Origin: Phyto melanocephala
Lineage: Eukaryota; Arthropoda; Insecta; Diptera; Rhinophoridae
Direction: 5' to 3'
DNA: 64,000 nucleotides
Assembly (NCBI GenBank): GCA_941918925.1
Contig: OW799233.1
Location: 124,892,833-124,956,832, forward strand
A model generated the notes under the pieces. That model had not been told where the DNA came from and ran no database searches. It was given only the letters and a program-made list of their open reading frames with translations. This document shows, piece after piece, positions 10,342-22,795 of the stretch. The position numbers and the translations under genes are program-made. Each line of letters opens with the position of its first letter. The first letter of the stretch is position 1.

Positions 10342-11323
10342 CTTTATATTATAGTACAAATGAAATTTAATGTACCATTTTATATTCTTAATAAATCTTA
10401 AAAAAAATAAAATAAATTTAAAAAAAATATGTTTTAGTACAATATAGGTAAAAAAGTACAGTTTTCAAGCTATTCGTTATAGTTTTAAATTTTCTAATGC
10501 CATCCCTGGTCCGGTTAGTAATTTAAAATAAACCTAGTTCAAGCTGAGAGTAGTCCGATCTTAAGAAGGGAGACCAAAATTTGCGTATAAAAAATTTGCT
10601 CTGGAGTACATGAGTGAATTAATTTTTAAGGTGACTTTCAGGTGAGTGTTTAGTATTAGAACCAGTTAAGGACCGATCATCTCAAATTTTGGAAGAAAGA
10701 TTTTTGATAGTAGTTTTTAGATACTTATATCGATCTTATAAGTTGTAATTTGTATCCGTATGAAATATATTTGTAGTGAACGGTTTCAAGAGGTGTAACG
10801 TGGTAGATTACGGTAGTAGGCCTTATACGACTGCTGGGACAAATGATCGTGCAACTGATTAGAAAGATTTGACTTTCTTATCTCGCCAAAAATATCTTCT
10901 TCCTAAGAACATCATTTCTACATAGCGTAATTCCACTAATGGTAATTTGTATCTCTGATCTTCCCAAGAATTCTTCTTGAAATATTTCTCTTTATGACCC
11001 CAGTACTAGTATTTATGTGTGAATACCAAATGACATTCAAATATATTTAAGAATTAAGAGCTTTACTGCGCTTACAAGTTGGTTGTGCCACTAATGTTTT
11101 AAACATTTCAAACAATAGCTCACACGCATAATACCCTAAACAACTGTGTATAATGATGTAGGGTGTAAAAAGTGAGTATTAAGTGTCAACTACGTAAATA
11201 TCACTGGACAGCTAATAAAAGTGCTAAACAAAATACTTGTGCTAGTTTTTGATGGGTTTTGAAAATGTCTACAATAAACACAACAAAAACTGATGCTTAA
11301 GTTTTCATTTTTTTCACCTTGTA
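10342..11323. other. Unassigned stretch
   Basis: Moderately AT-rich DNA without recognisable repeats or exons. Confidence 0.35.
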
Positions 11324-12510
11324 CAGGGTGGACCAAAAGTCACCATGGGGTTAACAAATTTAATAACTTTTTTATTTATATAGATTTTAAAATTTTTTTT
11401 TTAAGGTTATATGAATAACACCTGAAGAATAAATAATGGTGAGATTCACAACTAAATTAGGAACCACAAAAATGATTAATCGTCATCAACATTTTTAACC
11501 CACGTTTAACTCACAGTGCGGAAAATATTGAACGAACGTGTAGAGAAAAGTGTTGACGAAACTTTAGAAACAATTTTTATAAGGTGTTATGCTTACAAAG
11601 AGATGGTTCTTACGTAACTATGGAAAATTTAAAAAAATATGACCTTGGAAGCCTGATTAAGAGAATCGTAAAAATAATAAGAGAAAAGGTCGAATACTTC
11701 ACTAATATTTATTGTTGTTTCAATATAATGTGCAATTGGGACAAGAATTAAAACTCGCAGATCCGGCAAAATCTAAATTAAACAGTCTGCCAGAAATAAA
11801 ATAAACTATTTTAAATATCGGAATCATTTGAATGAATGGCTTTGTTAATAAGCAGAACTGTAGGTTCTATGATTATAAATATTAAAGAAAAATTTATCAA
11901 CACCAATTGCATTAAGTATACAGTGTATACAGTGTGGTACAGCATTATATCTAAAAATAGCATTGAGTCTTACTTATAAGAAAATTAAGATTAAAGTGAT
12001 GTAACCATGAATGGAGAGCGATATAGGTTTTTGATAAAAATTGTGTTACGTCCATCTCTAGAAAACAAATCTGAGATGTGGTTTCAGAACAATGGAGGCA
12101 CTGCCTGATACACAATGTCAGTTTTAAGTAAAATTTTTTTTAAACGAATAATTTCCAGAATTTCGAAAAATAATTGGTGAGTGCCTTTCTTAGATTGTTC
12201 AGCCCCCTACTACTTTCTTTGGGTCTATTTGAAAGAGCGAGTATATATGAACAAGCCCGAGACAATCTTTGAACTCAAGGCCACAATTGCTGCTGAAATT
12301 TCAGCACTACAGCCACAAGTTTTAAAAGATGCAATGAAAAATTCTCTTAAAAAACCCCTGTTGAAGCTAAAAACGGGGTCATATAAGTGACATTATTTTC
12401 CATACTTAGTGTAAACAAATTTAGTTTGTTTTTTTTATAATCGGGGAAAAAAATAAATAAACCAAAAAGTTATTTAATTCTTAAGTTCCATAGTGACTTT
12501 TGGTCAACCC
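11324..12510 (+). mobile_element. Mariner-type element, near full length but decayed
   Basis: Inverted ends are CAGGGTGGACCAAAAGTCAC (left) and GTGACTTTTGGTCAACCC (right), flanked by TA on both sides. At 1.19 kb it is close to the usual 1.2-1.3 kb. The transposase survives in pieces: around 12080 a stretch corresponding to the QQDGA-type second catalytic site, and at 12181-12390 a frame with YYFLWVYLKERVYMNKPETI, where family members have the last catalytic residue just upstream in an RSCDLTPLDYFLWG motif; here it reads DCSAPYYFLW. Frameshifts and stops make it inactive. A diverged relative on the minus strand is at 60841-62925. Confidence 0.8.
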
Positions 12511-12512
12511 TA

Positions 12513-13381
12513 TATTTGATTGCATTTTTTAATGTGATTAAAGATTGTCTAGTTTTTATCAGTATTTTTAAAAAAAAATTCCTAAAAAAGTTTCCCAGCA
12601 AACACCTGTGATGTCAAATGAAATCTAAAATAATTATTTAAGTTAAAAATATTGATTAAAAATTTTTTAAAAATATTGTTTTTAAAAATTTAGTTTTAAT
12701 AGACTTTTACTAAAATTTAATTCTTTGTAATAATTAATACGTTTGACACATTTTCAATTTGCTACTAGGGGTGCTGAGAAATGCACATGATTACACACAA
12801 ATTTTAGTTTAAAAAATTTTCTTGAATTGAATTTTTAACGTTCTTTAATGCTTAGACACAGAAATTTTAACTTGTGTGTCAACTTATATAATGAATTCCC
12901 CTTTCGCACTGCTAAACAATGTAGCAGCAAATATGGCAGAAATATACAAAACTGATATTAAAATGTTTCTTCATTTTGCTACTGGTTTATAAGCAGTACA
13001 GAAAACATACACTGTTGCGCTCCCGTATGCAAACAATTTTAGCATTTCAATGTATGCAATACGGTAAGGAAGTTAAGTCTGGACTGTTAAGAAAATTCCA
13101 ACAAAGTTTTAGTGGCTTTTTGTTATACCTTGCTTTGGCCTTTTACTAAATTAAAAATGCTACCATGTTGTGATGGCTACTCAAGAATAGGCAAAGGAAA
13201 TTTTTCATTTATAACTCAAACATTAGAGATGTCATAATTTCGACAAGTGTTCTTAAACTACAATATTTAAATATCAAACGTAAAATGAAATTTGTTTTTA
13301 AAAATTTGTTTAAAACTAAACAAAATATTATAAACATACATACATATTTGTATATATTATGGATTAATATAAACTTAATTC
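12513..13381. other. Unassigned AT-rich stretch
   Basis: No element ends or exons recognised; small frames are low-complexity. Confidence 0.35.
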
Positions 13382-13911
13382 CAGGTAACCCTCCTATAAG
13401 ACGCCTTATAAGAAATCGCGTTGTGGGGGACATTAACTCCATACAAAAATCATTGTTTTGTTCCAAATCGCAAAATTTATATATTTTTGTATTTCTTTAT
13501 AAAAACAACATATAATTTTAGAATACATACTTCAATTTTTAAAACAAACCAAAATAAAAATGGAATTTTAAATCGACATAAAATATTTATATTCAAAGAC
13601 TTAATAAATCAAAATAACATAAGGCAACAACTTTCTACAAATCTTAGTCTTCTTCGTCACTTACTAAGTATGATTTCAGTCTGTCCCGAACGATTCGTTT
13701 CTAGTCGTGCTAATTCAAAATCAAAGCTGGATCCACTATCAGATTCGAATACCATTTCGACGATTACTGGTTTTAAAAAATCTTTTATTGAAGTCTGTTT
13801 GCTTTGTAAGCGTTGTAAGAGTACTAGTTTATAGGAAGATTTTCGCATTTTGTGAACCGCGTTGTAGTGAAATCGTGTTATAAAAGTACCGCGTTGTAGG
13901 AGGGTTACCTG
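13382..13911 (-). mobile_element. Pogo/Tigger-like terminal-repeat element
   Basis: Ends are CAGGTAACCCTCCTA at 13382 and its exact inverse TAGGAGGGTTACCTG at 13897-13911, with more degenerate inverted similarity further in (ATCGCGTTGT and ACAACGCGGT). A minus-strand frame (13657-13923) ends with LQSKQTSIKDFLKP, resembling the C-terminal tail of pogo/Tigger/jerky-type transposases. No TA target duplication is evident at the repeat ends, so the superfamily is tentative. About 530 bp, non-autonomous. Confidence 0.55.
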
Positions 13912-14931
13912 ATATCCTTCCATCTACCGTACCAAATTGAGCTCTTCTTTTCCTAAAAAAAAGCTACTATTTCAAAACACATCAAAATGATTCTTAAACT
14001 TTTGACATAAGACAAAGAATTTGTTTTAAATAACTCTCAATTGTAGATTGAACCCATATGTTTGCTGGGTTACATTAAACTTTTAAGACACTTAATGCTG
14101 TGCGCGATTAGTTTAAGGGGATTTTTTCTTTATATTTATGTTTGTAGACATTTGTTCCGATTTTAGTTTAAGCAGTGCAATATAAATATATTTCTTTAAT
14201 TTTAAGTTTTAAAAAGTTAAATCATCTAAATTGTATTTCGTTAACCGAAAGTTGATTGAAAATTTTGTTAAAACAAACATTTTATTGAAATATTTAATTT
14301 TGCAAAAAATTTGTTATGAATAAAGAATTCTTTAATAACAGAAAAATTATTATTACACATACGTTAAATAATTTTTTTTAGATAGATAATTATTACTACA
14401 AAAATATTTAGCAAATCAATGGTCACAAGAAGAAAAGCCCTAACTCGTATATTTTACGTAATTGAGTTTTCCAGTGATTTCAATACATTTCACACAAATA
14501 CACCTAGACACAAATATTTAATGCGATAGTATCAAAAATAGCATATGTAATAGAAGTTACATATGATAATTCAATTACTGTTACGTTTTAAACTTCTCCT
14601 GTAAAGTTACAATTATTTGAGTTAGGTCCTTTCTACTTGTGACTACTGATCAGATGTTGAGCACTCCCGCGAAGGTTGCTGTCCTACACTAAGTACAACT
14701 ATTCATTCAATACATAATCCCTTTTGTATTTTGTATCATCTATTAACAAAGAACAGTTCTGTTTATTTACCTGTATCCGTTGCATTATTGTATTGTTTAA
14801 CGTCAATCAAATAAAAAATCAGAAATTAAATATTTGGTTTGAATATTTTCATTTCTTTAGTAATACACATGCATACTTATGCGTTAGTTAAATTGACTAC
14901 AATACGACAAGTAAGACTTCTTGTGAATACA
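13912..14931. other. Unassigned stretch
   Basis: No recognisable element, exon or RNA gene. Confidence 0.35.
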
Positions 14932-15596
14932 AACTTTGGTAAGTTGTTGTACACATACCAGGGAGTGTTTATGGGTGGAAAAAAGTGGGCGGGACCACGC
15001 CCATAAAAAATTAGTTATCATTTTAAGCTACTTGCACATAACCGATTTTTCTGAAACTTTGCACACATATCGAGCTCTCATGACTAAATAATTTCGTGAT
15101 TAGAAAAGTGGGCGGGGCCACGCCCATAAAAAAGTTTTAATTTTGAGGTACTTTTACTGCACTGATTTTTCTGAAACTTTGCACACACATTGAGCTGCCA
15201 TGACTTTATAATTTCGTGATTAGAAAAGTGGGCAGGGCCACGCCCATAAAAAAAGATATAATTTTGCAGTACTTCCTCTGGACAGATTTTTTTGAAACTT
15301 TGCACACATATTGAGTTGTCATAACTTTACAATTTCGTGACTAGAAAATTGGGCAGTGCCACGCCCATAAAAAATAAATTATAATTTTCAGCTACTTGAA
15401 CTTCACCGATTCTTCTGATACTTTGCACACATATTGAGCTGTCATGACTATACAGTTTCGTGATTAGAAAAGTGGGCAGGCCAACGCCCATTAAAAAAAG
15501 TTATAATTTTTGTTTTTTGCACTTGATATTCAATTTAAATTCAGAATGCATTTTTATTCATTAAGGGGCGTAGCAACGCGCGCCGGGCTTTTCTAG
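14932..15596 (+). mobile_element. Non-autonomous Helitron, 5' truncated
   Basis: Shares its body with the Helitrons at 46330-46962 (+) and 59049-59835 (-), starting within the shared 'caaactttggtaagttgttg' segment, so the TCTATATA 5' end is lost. Five tandem units of about 121 bp follow, each centred on a GTGGGCGGGNCCACGCCCAT-type palindrome (near 14983, 15106, 15226, 15349 and 15470) plus 'gatttttctgaaactttgcac'. The 3' end is the GC-rich hairpin 'gcgcgccgggctttt' then CTAG, followed by T. Confidence 0.8.
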
Positions 15597-16376
15597 TACA
15601 ACATAAAAAATAAGTACTTTTCTTTATGCTAAAATAACTCATAAAAATAATTAGTTACAAAAAGGAAAAAAAAATAACTGGATTTAAAATTGCTAGTTAT
15701 AAATAATCTTTGATAAATTTTAAGTTTTTACAAAAATGTTTAATATGTATAAAGTATTTTATGTAATTAGTAGCTGAAACCGGACCGCATTGCTGGTCCC
15801 AACATAAATATTGATAAAAAAAAGTTTAGAATTAATTTAGTGAAATTTTTATACATACACACACATATGAACATGAAAAATACGACTGCAGTACCACCTA
15901 TATGGGCCAAAATTAAAGGGTTTCTCCTTTGATATCAAAGCTTGTTGTAAATATGAGTCGTATTGTTTCCTAAATTTATAAATCTTTTAATAATTCAGCT
16001 ATAGCGCCATCTTTTTTGAATTTCCTTTCTTTCTATCCCTTTTTCGTTTCGGGGGAGTTTTGTTACAAATACTGTGACACGATAATTTTATATATTAGAT
16101 TTATAATATTCTTTTTATAATTAAATTAGTAAAGTCATTGTTTTATATTTTAAATTAATCATTAATAATTTAATATATAATGAGTAATGCAAATATTAGA
16201 CAATTGAGGTAAAAAATAATGAATGTAATAAGCTATTACAGTTTAAGTTGTAAGTAAAGTTTTTGCTGGGTTATTTAAACAATTACTTTGTAAGTCATGC
16301 AAAGGTAATGTGTTATTTCTTTTTTACAAATAGTAGCTATTTATCATTGTGATAAGTTATGCTTTTAGAACTACTA
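15597..16376. other. Unassigned stretch
   Basis: AT-rich DNA with no recognised feature. Confidence 0.35.
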
Positions 16377-16757
16377 CAGTAAGACCTCAATTACCTCGTA
16401 ATGGTCGAAACCGAAAGCCTTCTACATAATTGATTTTCCCGGCTAATTGATAACAATTTTTAGTTGTACTTTTAAACATTTTTTATTTATTTCATTTCTT
16501 CAGAGAAAATATATTTGAACTCAAAAATAATCTAAGCAAAAAATTAAAATTTTAGAAAAGAAAAAATTAAACGATACATAAACATGGATTTTTAATTGTT
16601 CAAAAGCAATAAGAAAAACCTTAGAATTAAGAATAATAGAGGTAATCACGGTAAATCGATTCGACAAAATTAAATTAATAGAGATTATTACAAACTTTTT
16701 TTCCGGTATAATCGGCATTTCCGGCTAATCGAATCACGGATAATCGAGGCCCCACTG
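16377..16757. mobile_element. Tigger/pogo-like MITE
   Basis: Ends CAGTAAGACCTCAATTACC and the inverted GATAATCGAGGCCCCACTG are flanked by TA on both sides (16375-16376, 16758-16759). Subterminal 'cggctaat' words are also inverted-repeated (16440 and 16722). The CAGT..CCTCgATtA end and TA target are typical of the pogo/Tigger group of Tc1/mariner elements. At 381 bp it has no transposase. Confidence 0.7.
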
Positions 16758-16759
16758 TA

Positions 16760-17676
16760 TTTAGATAGCATTTATCAGCTTTAGTCGATCAAGATTTTTT
16801 ATTACGCATTTGACACCTCCCAATATAATCAAATTGAAAATACGTCATAGATTTTGTTGAAAGAGTAAAAAAAGTGTTAAATAGGCATAAATAAATATTG
16901 ACCTATTTATGAAATAAATAAAATGTTTGTTTATGGTTTGATGAAAGCTCAATTAAAGTTGTTAAAAAAAATATTATTTGTTTTGTATAAGGCCAACGTT
17001 TTAAATTTAACATAGCCAGATACAAAATGCTAAAGTTGTAAATTATATAAAATAAAATCTTAATTTTGTTGGCTTAAAAATTTTTAGTATAAAATTTAAT
17101 TTGAGAAAAAATTATTATTAATTAGTTCATTAAAAAGAAAATAAAAGTAACTTAATTTTTATAAAAGAAACATTGCTAAGTCTCGTTGATTTTATCGCTA
17201 CAATTAGTAATCCGCCAAACCTTTATCATTTGTGGTAAGCGGTGATGACTTCATTTACTTGCCGTATAGCGTACATGAAAACAAAATGGCAGTGCTGCCA
17301 AGTTAAACTCAGAAATTTGCTCAAATTTCACTCAACCATCTCGATACGCAGTAAACGAATTGTCCGACAGTACACTGAATCAGACAAGTCCAACAAATAT
17401 CTGACTTTTTAAACAGATATGTCATATGTATTGCTGTCTGACATGTCTGGGAAATTTGGTATATAACATGTCCAAACGATTTCTTTTACCTAAATCGTAC
17501 AGATATGGCAATTACAAACAAACGTGAAAATAAAATATATTACTCGCAAGGTGTATTAACTCCAGGTAGACGCACCGTGTATTTTGTTGCTACAAAAAAC
17601 TTCCTAAATGTCAAAACAAACACTTTTTAGTATTCCTTGGCAAATAACCATGCAATAACTTACACCAGGGGCTAAA
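16760..17676. other. Unassigned stretch
   Basis: No repeat ends or exons recognised. 17270-17470 is somewhat less AT-rich but has no coding frame of note. Confidence 0.35.
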
Positions 17677-17790
17677 TTCTCGTTTCGTGAAACTACGAAA
17701 TGAAAAAGTTTTTGTATAGCAAAGCGTATGGTGGCACCATATGATATGACGCACAAAAACTTTTGATTTCATTAATCGTGAAATTAATAT
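17677..17790. repeat. Foldback MITE
   Basis: An imperfect hairpin: left arm 'attctcgtttcgtgaaacta' through 'gaaaaagtttttg', right arm 'caaaaacttttgatttcatt' through 'cgtgaa', with a central GGTGGCACCATATGATATGA. The same hairpin is found at 62267-62376. It sits just before a mariner-type relic. Confidence 0.7.
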
Positions 17791-18530
17791 CCGAAATTCG
17801 CGCTTTATTCATAATACGCAGTACAATAGATCGATTCATGACCTCATTTACTATTTGGAATAATATTCATTCAAACCGAGCCCGTTCTGTGCATACAGAA
17901 AAAGCCAACGCCATTCTAGACACGATTGTGACAGAGGACTCGAATTTATCGATCCGACGCCATTTTTGAAATTTCGGTCTCAGCCCGTCCACTGCTTAGT
18001 TCCAACTGGTGCAGATAATAAAAATAACGGCCTATTAATTGCGATGTTCGGTGTGTCCTGCTGTGAATCAACTGGAAGTTGAACCAGATTTTTAATGTTA
18101 AAATATCTTCAGCGATGAAATACATTTCTAGCTTGACGGGTATGTAAACAAACAAAATTTAAGAGACTCTTGAAAAAGTTCCAATTGTGGTTTACATGCT
18201 GTAGGCGTCTTCGAATTATTTGTCTTTAAGTCCGAAAATTAGTAACATCATTACTGTGAATGGCGAACGCTACAGGCAAATGATTCGTGTTTTTTTATTC
18301 CTTATGTCATTACAAATCATTTGGAGGAGAAATGGTTCCAACAAGACGTTGCCCGTGAATTAGCCACTTCGCTTGTATGATTTGATACCCCTGGTCTACT
18401 TTTCGTAAGGTACGTCAAATCTCTAGCCTATGCTGATAAACCAGTAATGATTACTTAGAAGCCAACATTCGAAGCACAACTGATGAAATAAGATCGGGCA
18501 TGCTCGAAAAACTGATTTAAAATTAAATGA
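17791..18530 (+). pseudogene. Mariner-type transposase relic
   Basis: Broken frames on the plus strand follow the order of an IS630/Tc1/mariner transposase: N-terminal region with RSVHTEKANAI and LSIRRHF (17880-17968), a central IFSDEIHF-like segment with GYVNKQN (about 18105-18160), 'VNGERYRQMI' (about 18258-18285), a degraded WFQQD site (about 18330) and AYADKP-like C-terminal segment (about 18428-18445). Multiple stops and frameshifts show it is dead. Terminal repeats were not identified. Confidence 0.75.
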
Positions 18531-18539
18531 CAAGCCCAT

Positions 18540-18865
18540 TTTTATTTCCACTTCTTATATAACGTTTTTTTTTTCTTAAAATCATATAATTTTCATGATT
18601 TTGGAAAAATAAGAGACTCTTTATTGCAATATCTAAGTTTAATTCATTAACAAAAATTACTTTGACACGCCTACTTTAACGTTCACTTCTCAAATATTGT
18701 GGTAAAACGAAAAGGGTAATATCACTGCTATTGCAAAAATACTTAAGACTGAATATAAACAAATTAATTAATAGAAAATTTAATGTAAACAAATAAATAA
18801 AATATTCTATAACGATTAGAGTTGTTAACAAAATAATTAATTTTGTGTAAGAAACTGAATTTTTA
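18540..18865 (-). mobile_element. Fragment of the composite Helentron-like element
   Basis: Minus-strand match to the tandem-unit and 5' parts of the 266-2956 element: 'tttgacacgcctactttaac' (18661-18680) and 'aaatattctataacgatta' (18799-18817) followed by the TTAACAAAATAATTAA-type block. Confidence 0.55.
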
Positions 18866-19436
18866 ATTTTAAATTTTTTAAACTATTTAAGTTTTTAATA
18901 AAAAAACTTTTTAATAAAAAAAAAATGTTATTCCATATCATAGTCTTGGCACTTGTGTTTTTCCAACATACATAAGTGCAATCTTTTACTGCTGACTATT
19001 AATTAATCATTTCAATTAAACATAAATTTTTTACGTTCCTTTTTCTTGGCGTTTGAAATTGTTTAATGTAAAAAACACCAAGAAATGATGTGTAACAAAA
19101 ACCTAAATCGAAATTCAAATAAAAACAAAAACATTAAAATATCTCTCCACATTAGCAAATTGTATACAAATTATTTTACTTCTATTTTTTCCACTTTTTC
19201 CATCTATAATGAAATGACGCGTGATTTAATTTCGCAATTAAATTGTAAAAGTTGTACTAAAAACAAAAAATAAAACTAAAACAGAGTACAACATTTTATA
19301 ATATAAAGCTATTAAATTGTTTATTTACTCGCTTTAAATAAATGAAAACAAACTAAATGAATTTGGTAAAAAAAAATATTTTTTTTCAACTCGTACATCC
19401 CAGCTAATGTTCAAGCCGTAGTGCACAATTAGTATT
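18866..19436. other. Unassigned AT-rich stretch
   Basis: No recognised repeat or exon; a 62-residue frame at 19085 is Asn/Lys-rich low complexity. Confidence 0.35.
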
Positions 19437-21529
19437 TTTATAACCGCCACCAAAAAAATGGTGCGGGTATATTCATTTTGTCATTCCGTTTATAACACAT
19501 CGAAATATCCATTTTAGACCCCATAAAGTATATATTTTCTGAGTGCTGATTTCATTTAAGGACGATATACTTAGCTATGTCCATCCGTATGTCCGTCTGT
19601 GGAAAGCACGATAGAAGTCGGACCGACAAAACTAGGATGCTCAAATTTTTTCAAAATATTTCTCATACACAGGGTTTGTTTGGTATTGAAAATTGGTAAA
19701 ATCGGTATACAGGGAAGCGAGTTCCTTCCAACATCGAATAAAATGCAATTGTGTCCAAACGCAATAATGTAAAGCAATGAAACTTCGAATATATATTTCC
19801 CGAGTAAAAACAATATTTTTGCCTAAAAATTGCTTAAATCTATGCATTATAAACGGAGTTATAGATCAAAATGTAGGAAAATTTATACTGCAAAGTGTCT
19901 TTTTCGTTATATTTAAAATTTAAAATCGAATAATACTGACAAAATTCGATATAGGATTCTAAAATTTTGCAAACAATTATCAAAAGATTTGTAATAACGG
20001 AAAATTAAGATGACACGCCCACTTTAACGAACACCTCCCAAATCTCAAATTCATATAATTTCTTTGTGGACAAAGCTTTTGGAAGAATAAAGGACTATAT
20101 TGAAATATCTAAGTTGTATTCACTAGCAGAAGCTACTTTGTCATGCCTACTTTAACACCCACTTCTCACACAATTTAATGTTAGTGAAATATAAAACCAA
20201 CAGAATTATCATAATATCTTCATTTTAAGTAATTAAAAAAAAATTAAGGTGACACACCCACCTTCTATATAACGCTTTATTTATTATTTCTATATGGACA
20301 AACACTTAAAAAAAATAAATCTGTAATGGATTATTTAAGTTGAATTAAAACATTAATTATATAATTTTAAAAATAGGCTCCGTGAGCTCGTCAGTAGGTT
20401 TTCCACCAAACCTACTGATTATCTTATAAGCGGAACGCTTAGTGGTGAAGGCCCTTTTGGAGTGTTTTCTGTGCCTTAAGGTATCTTTTTTGGAAGCCGT
20501 GGAGCTCGAAGGTGGTGCTTCAGGGATCATCGAATCTTTCTTCGCATGATCCTTCTGCACAATGTTTGGCACAAGGGAGCCAGGTTTAGTGGCAGACTGA
20601 GTCTTAGCCACCTCACCGGCACCTGAAACAGGGGTTTCGACAGGAACTAGTCCCATCCGGACCTTGGGAGCTTTAGAGGTACCTGGTTTCGAAGAACCAC
20701 GTTGTACCAAGCTCGGGTTTCGATCGCCTATCGGCTTGATCGGGCATGTTTTCAGCGCACTAGTAGCTAGTCGGCTAGTGGAGCCTGGCGCTTCCACTCC
20801 ACTAGTCGAGGTTTCAGTACCCAACAACTTACTACAGCCTGATACCGACACTGCAGTAGTTGGGTCTCCGGGGATTATTAAGCCCTTTACCGGATACGCA
20901 GGACATGATTTTTTAGACATTACGGACAAGTTTTGGTTAGTTTGCATTTTATGCCTACTGCCAGGCTTAGTTAAACTGCCGCCCCACTGGAGACAGACGC
21001 AGACCAACAACCGCTTACTCTGAGGACAGACGCTGGTGGATTTATGATTGTGGACCGACGATATAATAAAGCGGACGCAGTCTCAACGACCTGTTTGAAG
21101 AGGGGGTTGAGAAGTTGCCTGCCAGCCGCCCCAACTAGGAGAAACAGACGGTGGTAGGCAGGGGGTGGGTAGTTCTTAGTTAGTGTTGTTTACACTTAAG
21201 CCCTTGCATCGCGACAAGATGACTACGCCTTCGCGAGGGAGGTGCCATTCCCACACAAGGCTCATTTTATTTTCTTACATCCTCTGGGTACCAAATTATG
21301 TTCTTCAATTTCTGTAAAAATACAGTATTGTATCACTCCCTATGTAGATATGTATACTTAAGGTTTCACTGCAAGACTTAATAAATTTAAGAAAATAAAT
21401 TACTGGCACATCGAAGTTACACAAAGAAGGTTAAACAAATTTTAGTATAAAGAGATCATTCCATAGCGATTACTGTTAATAACAAAATAATAAATTTTGT
21501 GCTATAAAAGTACATCAAATTGGTGGTTG
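19437..21529 (-). mobile_element. Composite Helentron-like element, minus strand, interrupted
   Basis: The left end 'tataaccgccaccaaaaaaatggtg' corresponds to the 3' end of the 266-2956 element, with 'accccataaagtatatat' following. Tandem units with 'acacgcccactttaac' blocks run to about 20350. The 5' part resumes at about 21450-21529 ('cattccatagcgatta', 'aattggtggttgggggtat'). Between them lies a non-LTR fragment (20375-21270). A second DINE-1-like element abuts its right end. The gap makes this an inferred single insertion later split. Confidence 0.6.
20375..21270 (-). pseudogene. Non-LTR retrotransposon 5' UTR and ORF1 N-terminal part
   Basis: This is the most GC-rich segment of the region. 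The minus-strand frame (start 21010, retro-derived to about 20375) is Pro/Ser/Thr/Gly-rich and disordered for its first ~170 residues, then basic (RHRKHSKRAFTTKRSAYKII) as in gag-like ORF1 proteins of non-LTR elements. Upstream to 21270 is GC-rich non-coding sequence that would be the 5' UTR. The frame runs into flanking repeat DNA, so the zinc knuckles and all of ORF2 are missing. A host-gene fragment is an alternative. A complementary plus-strand frame at 20664-21023 is a shadow. Confidence 0.5.
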
Positions 21530-22290
21530 GGGGTATCACACAGTGGAAAAGGGTATATATAGGTTTGTCATTCCGTGTGAAATTTCTACAATTTTCATTT
21601 CCGACCCCATAAAGTATATATTTTCTGAAAGCTTATGAATAGGGGAGTCGATTAAGCTCTGTCCGTCTGTCCGTCTGTCTGTGTGTATGTTGAAATCAAC
21701 TTTTTGAAACCCCCCGACATACGTTGGACCCGGGAAAGGTATTAGAATATCAGAAATATTCGGGAATAGATCGGTATTGAAAATCAGAAACATCGGTACA
21801 TAAACAACTGAGATATGAGCAAAAACCCACGACCACCTCGATTTTTTTTTTCACAAAAACAACATTAAAACAACAACATACATACATAAAAACGTGTATA
21901 CTGGTTAGAGAAAACGTGGCATCGAATCCCAGCTGAGCCAAAAAAATTTTTTTTTCAATTTTTTTAAAATTTTTTTTTTTTATTTTTTATTTAATATATT
22001 ATTTATATTTTTATTATTTTTTTTTAATTTTTTTTTTTTAATTTTTTTTTGTTTTATATATATTATATACATAATAATTTTTTTTTTTAATTTTTTTTAA
22101 AAATTTTTTTTTTTTTTTGTTTTTTTAACATACATACGTGAATTTATAATTTTAAAATTGGACGTTTTTATATGTATGTACGTATTTCATATAAGATGAA
22201 TGGAGATACAAACTACTGTTATTGCATGACTACACGTTGTGAAGGGTATATAAGATTCGGCACAGCCGAATATAGTGCTCTTACTTGTTT
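21530..22290 (+). mobile_element. DINE-1-like Helentron
   Basis: Begins 'gggtatcacacagtggaaaa gggtatatataggtttgtca', followed by 'gaccccataaagtatata' and a GTCTGTCC repeat (21660-21683). A long poly-T/A tract occupies 21950-22130. The 3' end is 'gggtatataagattcggc' / 'agccgaata' hairpin and 'gctcttacttgttt'. Same organisation as 34438-35205. No coding capacity. Confidence 0.8.
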
Positions 22291-22795
22291 TTATTATTAT
22301 TATTGTTAATTCATTAAAATTGTTTATTCAAATAACATCAATTTAATGACAAATTTCCAACAAAATTTATTAAAATTTTATTAAGTCACCAATGAATTTA
22401 TAACAATTGTAATTAATTGCAAAAAAAAACTGACTAATTTTAATCAGGCTGGTAATTGAAATTTGCAAAATATTTGCTTTTCACAACGTCAAAGCGAAAC
22501 CACTTTGTTTGTACTATTGTGTACACACACTTCAAATAATGAAATATAATTACAGTTACATTTCCCATTTCCGTTTTAATTTGCAAATATTAAAATAATT
22601 ATAAAAAAAAAATATTGTCATCATCTTAATGTTATAATCAAGACCAAATTGTTACTCTTCAACGATTTTGCAAAACAAAAACAAATAAAAACATTAGAAA
22701 TCTATTTATATTCAATGTATTACACAGGTCAACAGCAAAAAAAGGGTTTGATAACCACTATATAGACTTGATGCATCATGGATACCTAAGTACAA

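Noticed and set aside
13209..13515. Overlapping frames of 76-85 codons on both strands
   Set aside because: AT-rich chance frames spanning the boundary of the 13382 element.
14980..15540. CRISPR-like regularly spaced repeats
   Set aside because: The ~121-bp units are similar throughout, without short repeats and unique spacers, and lie within Helitron ends in a fly genome.
20664..21023. 119-codon plus-strand frame
   Set aside because: Antisense shadow of the ORF1-like frame at 20375-21010.
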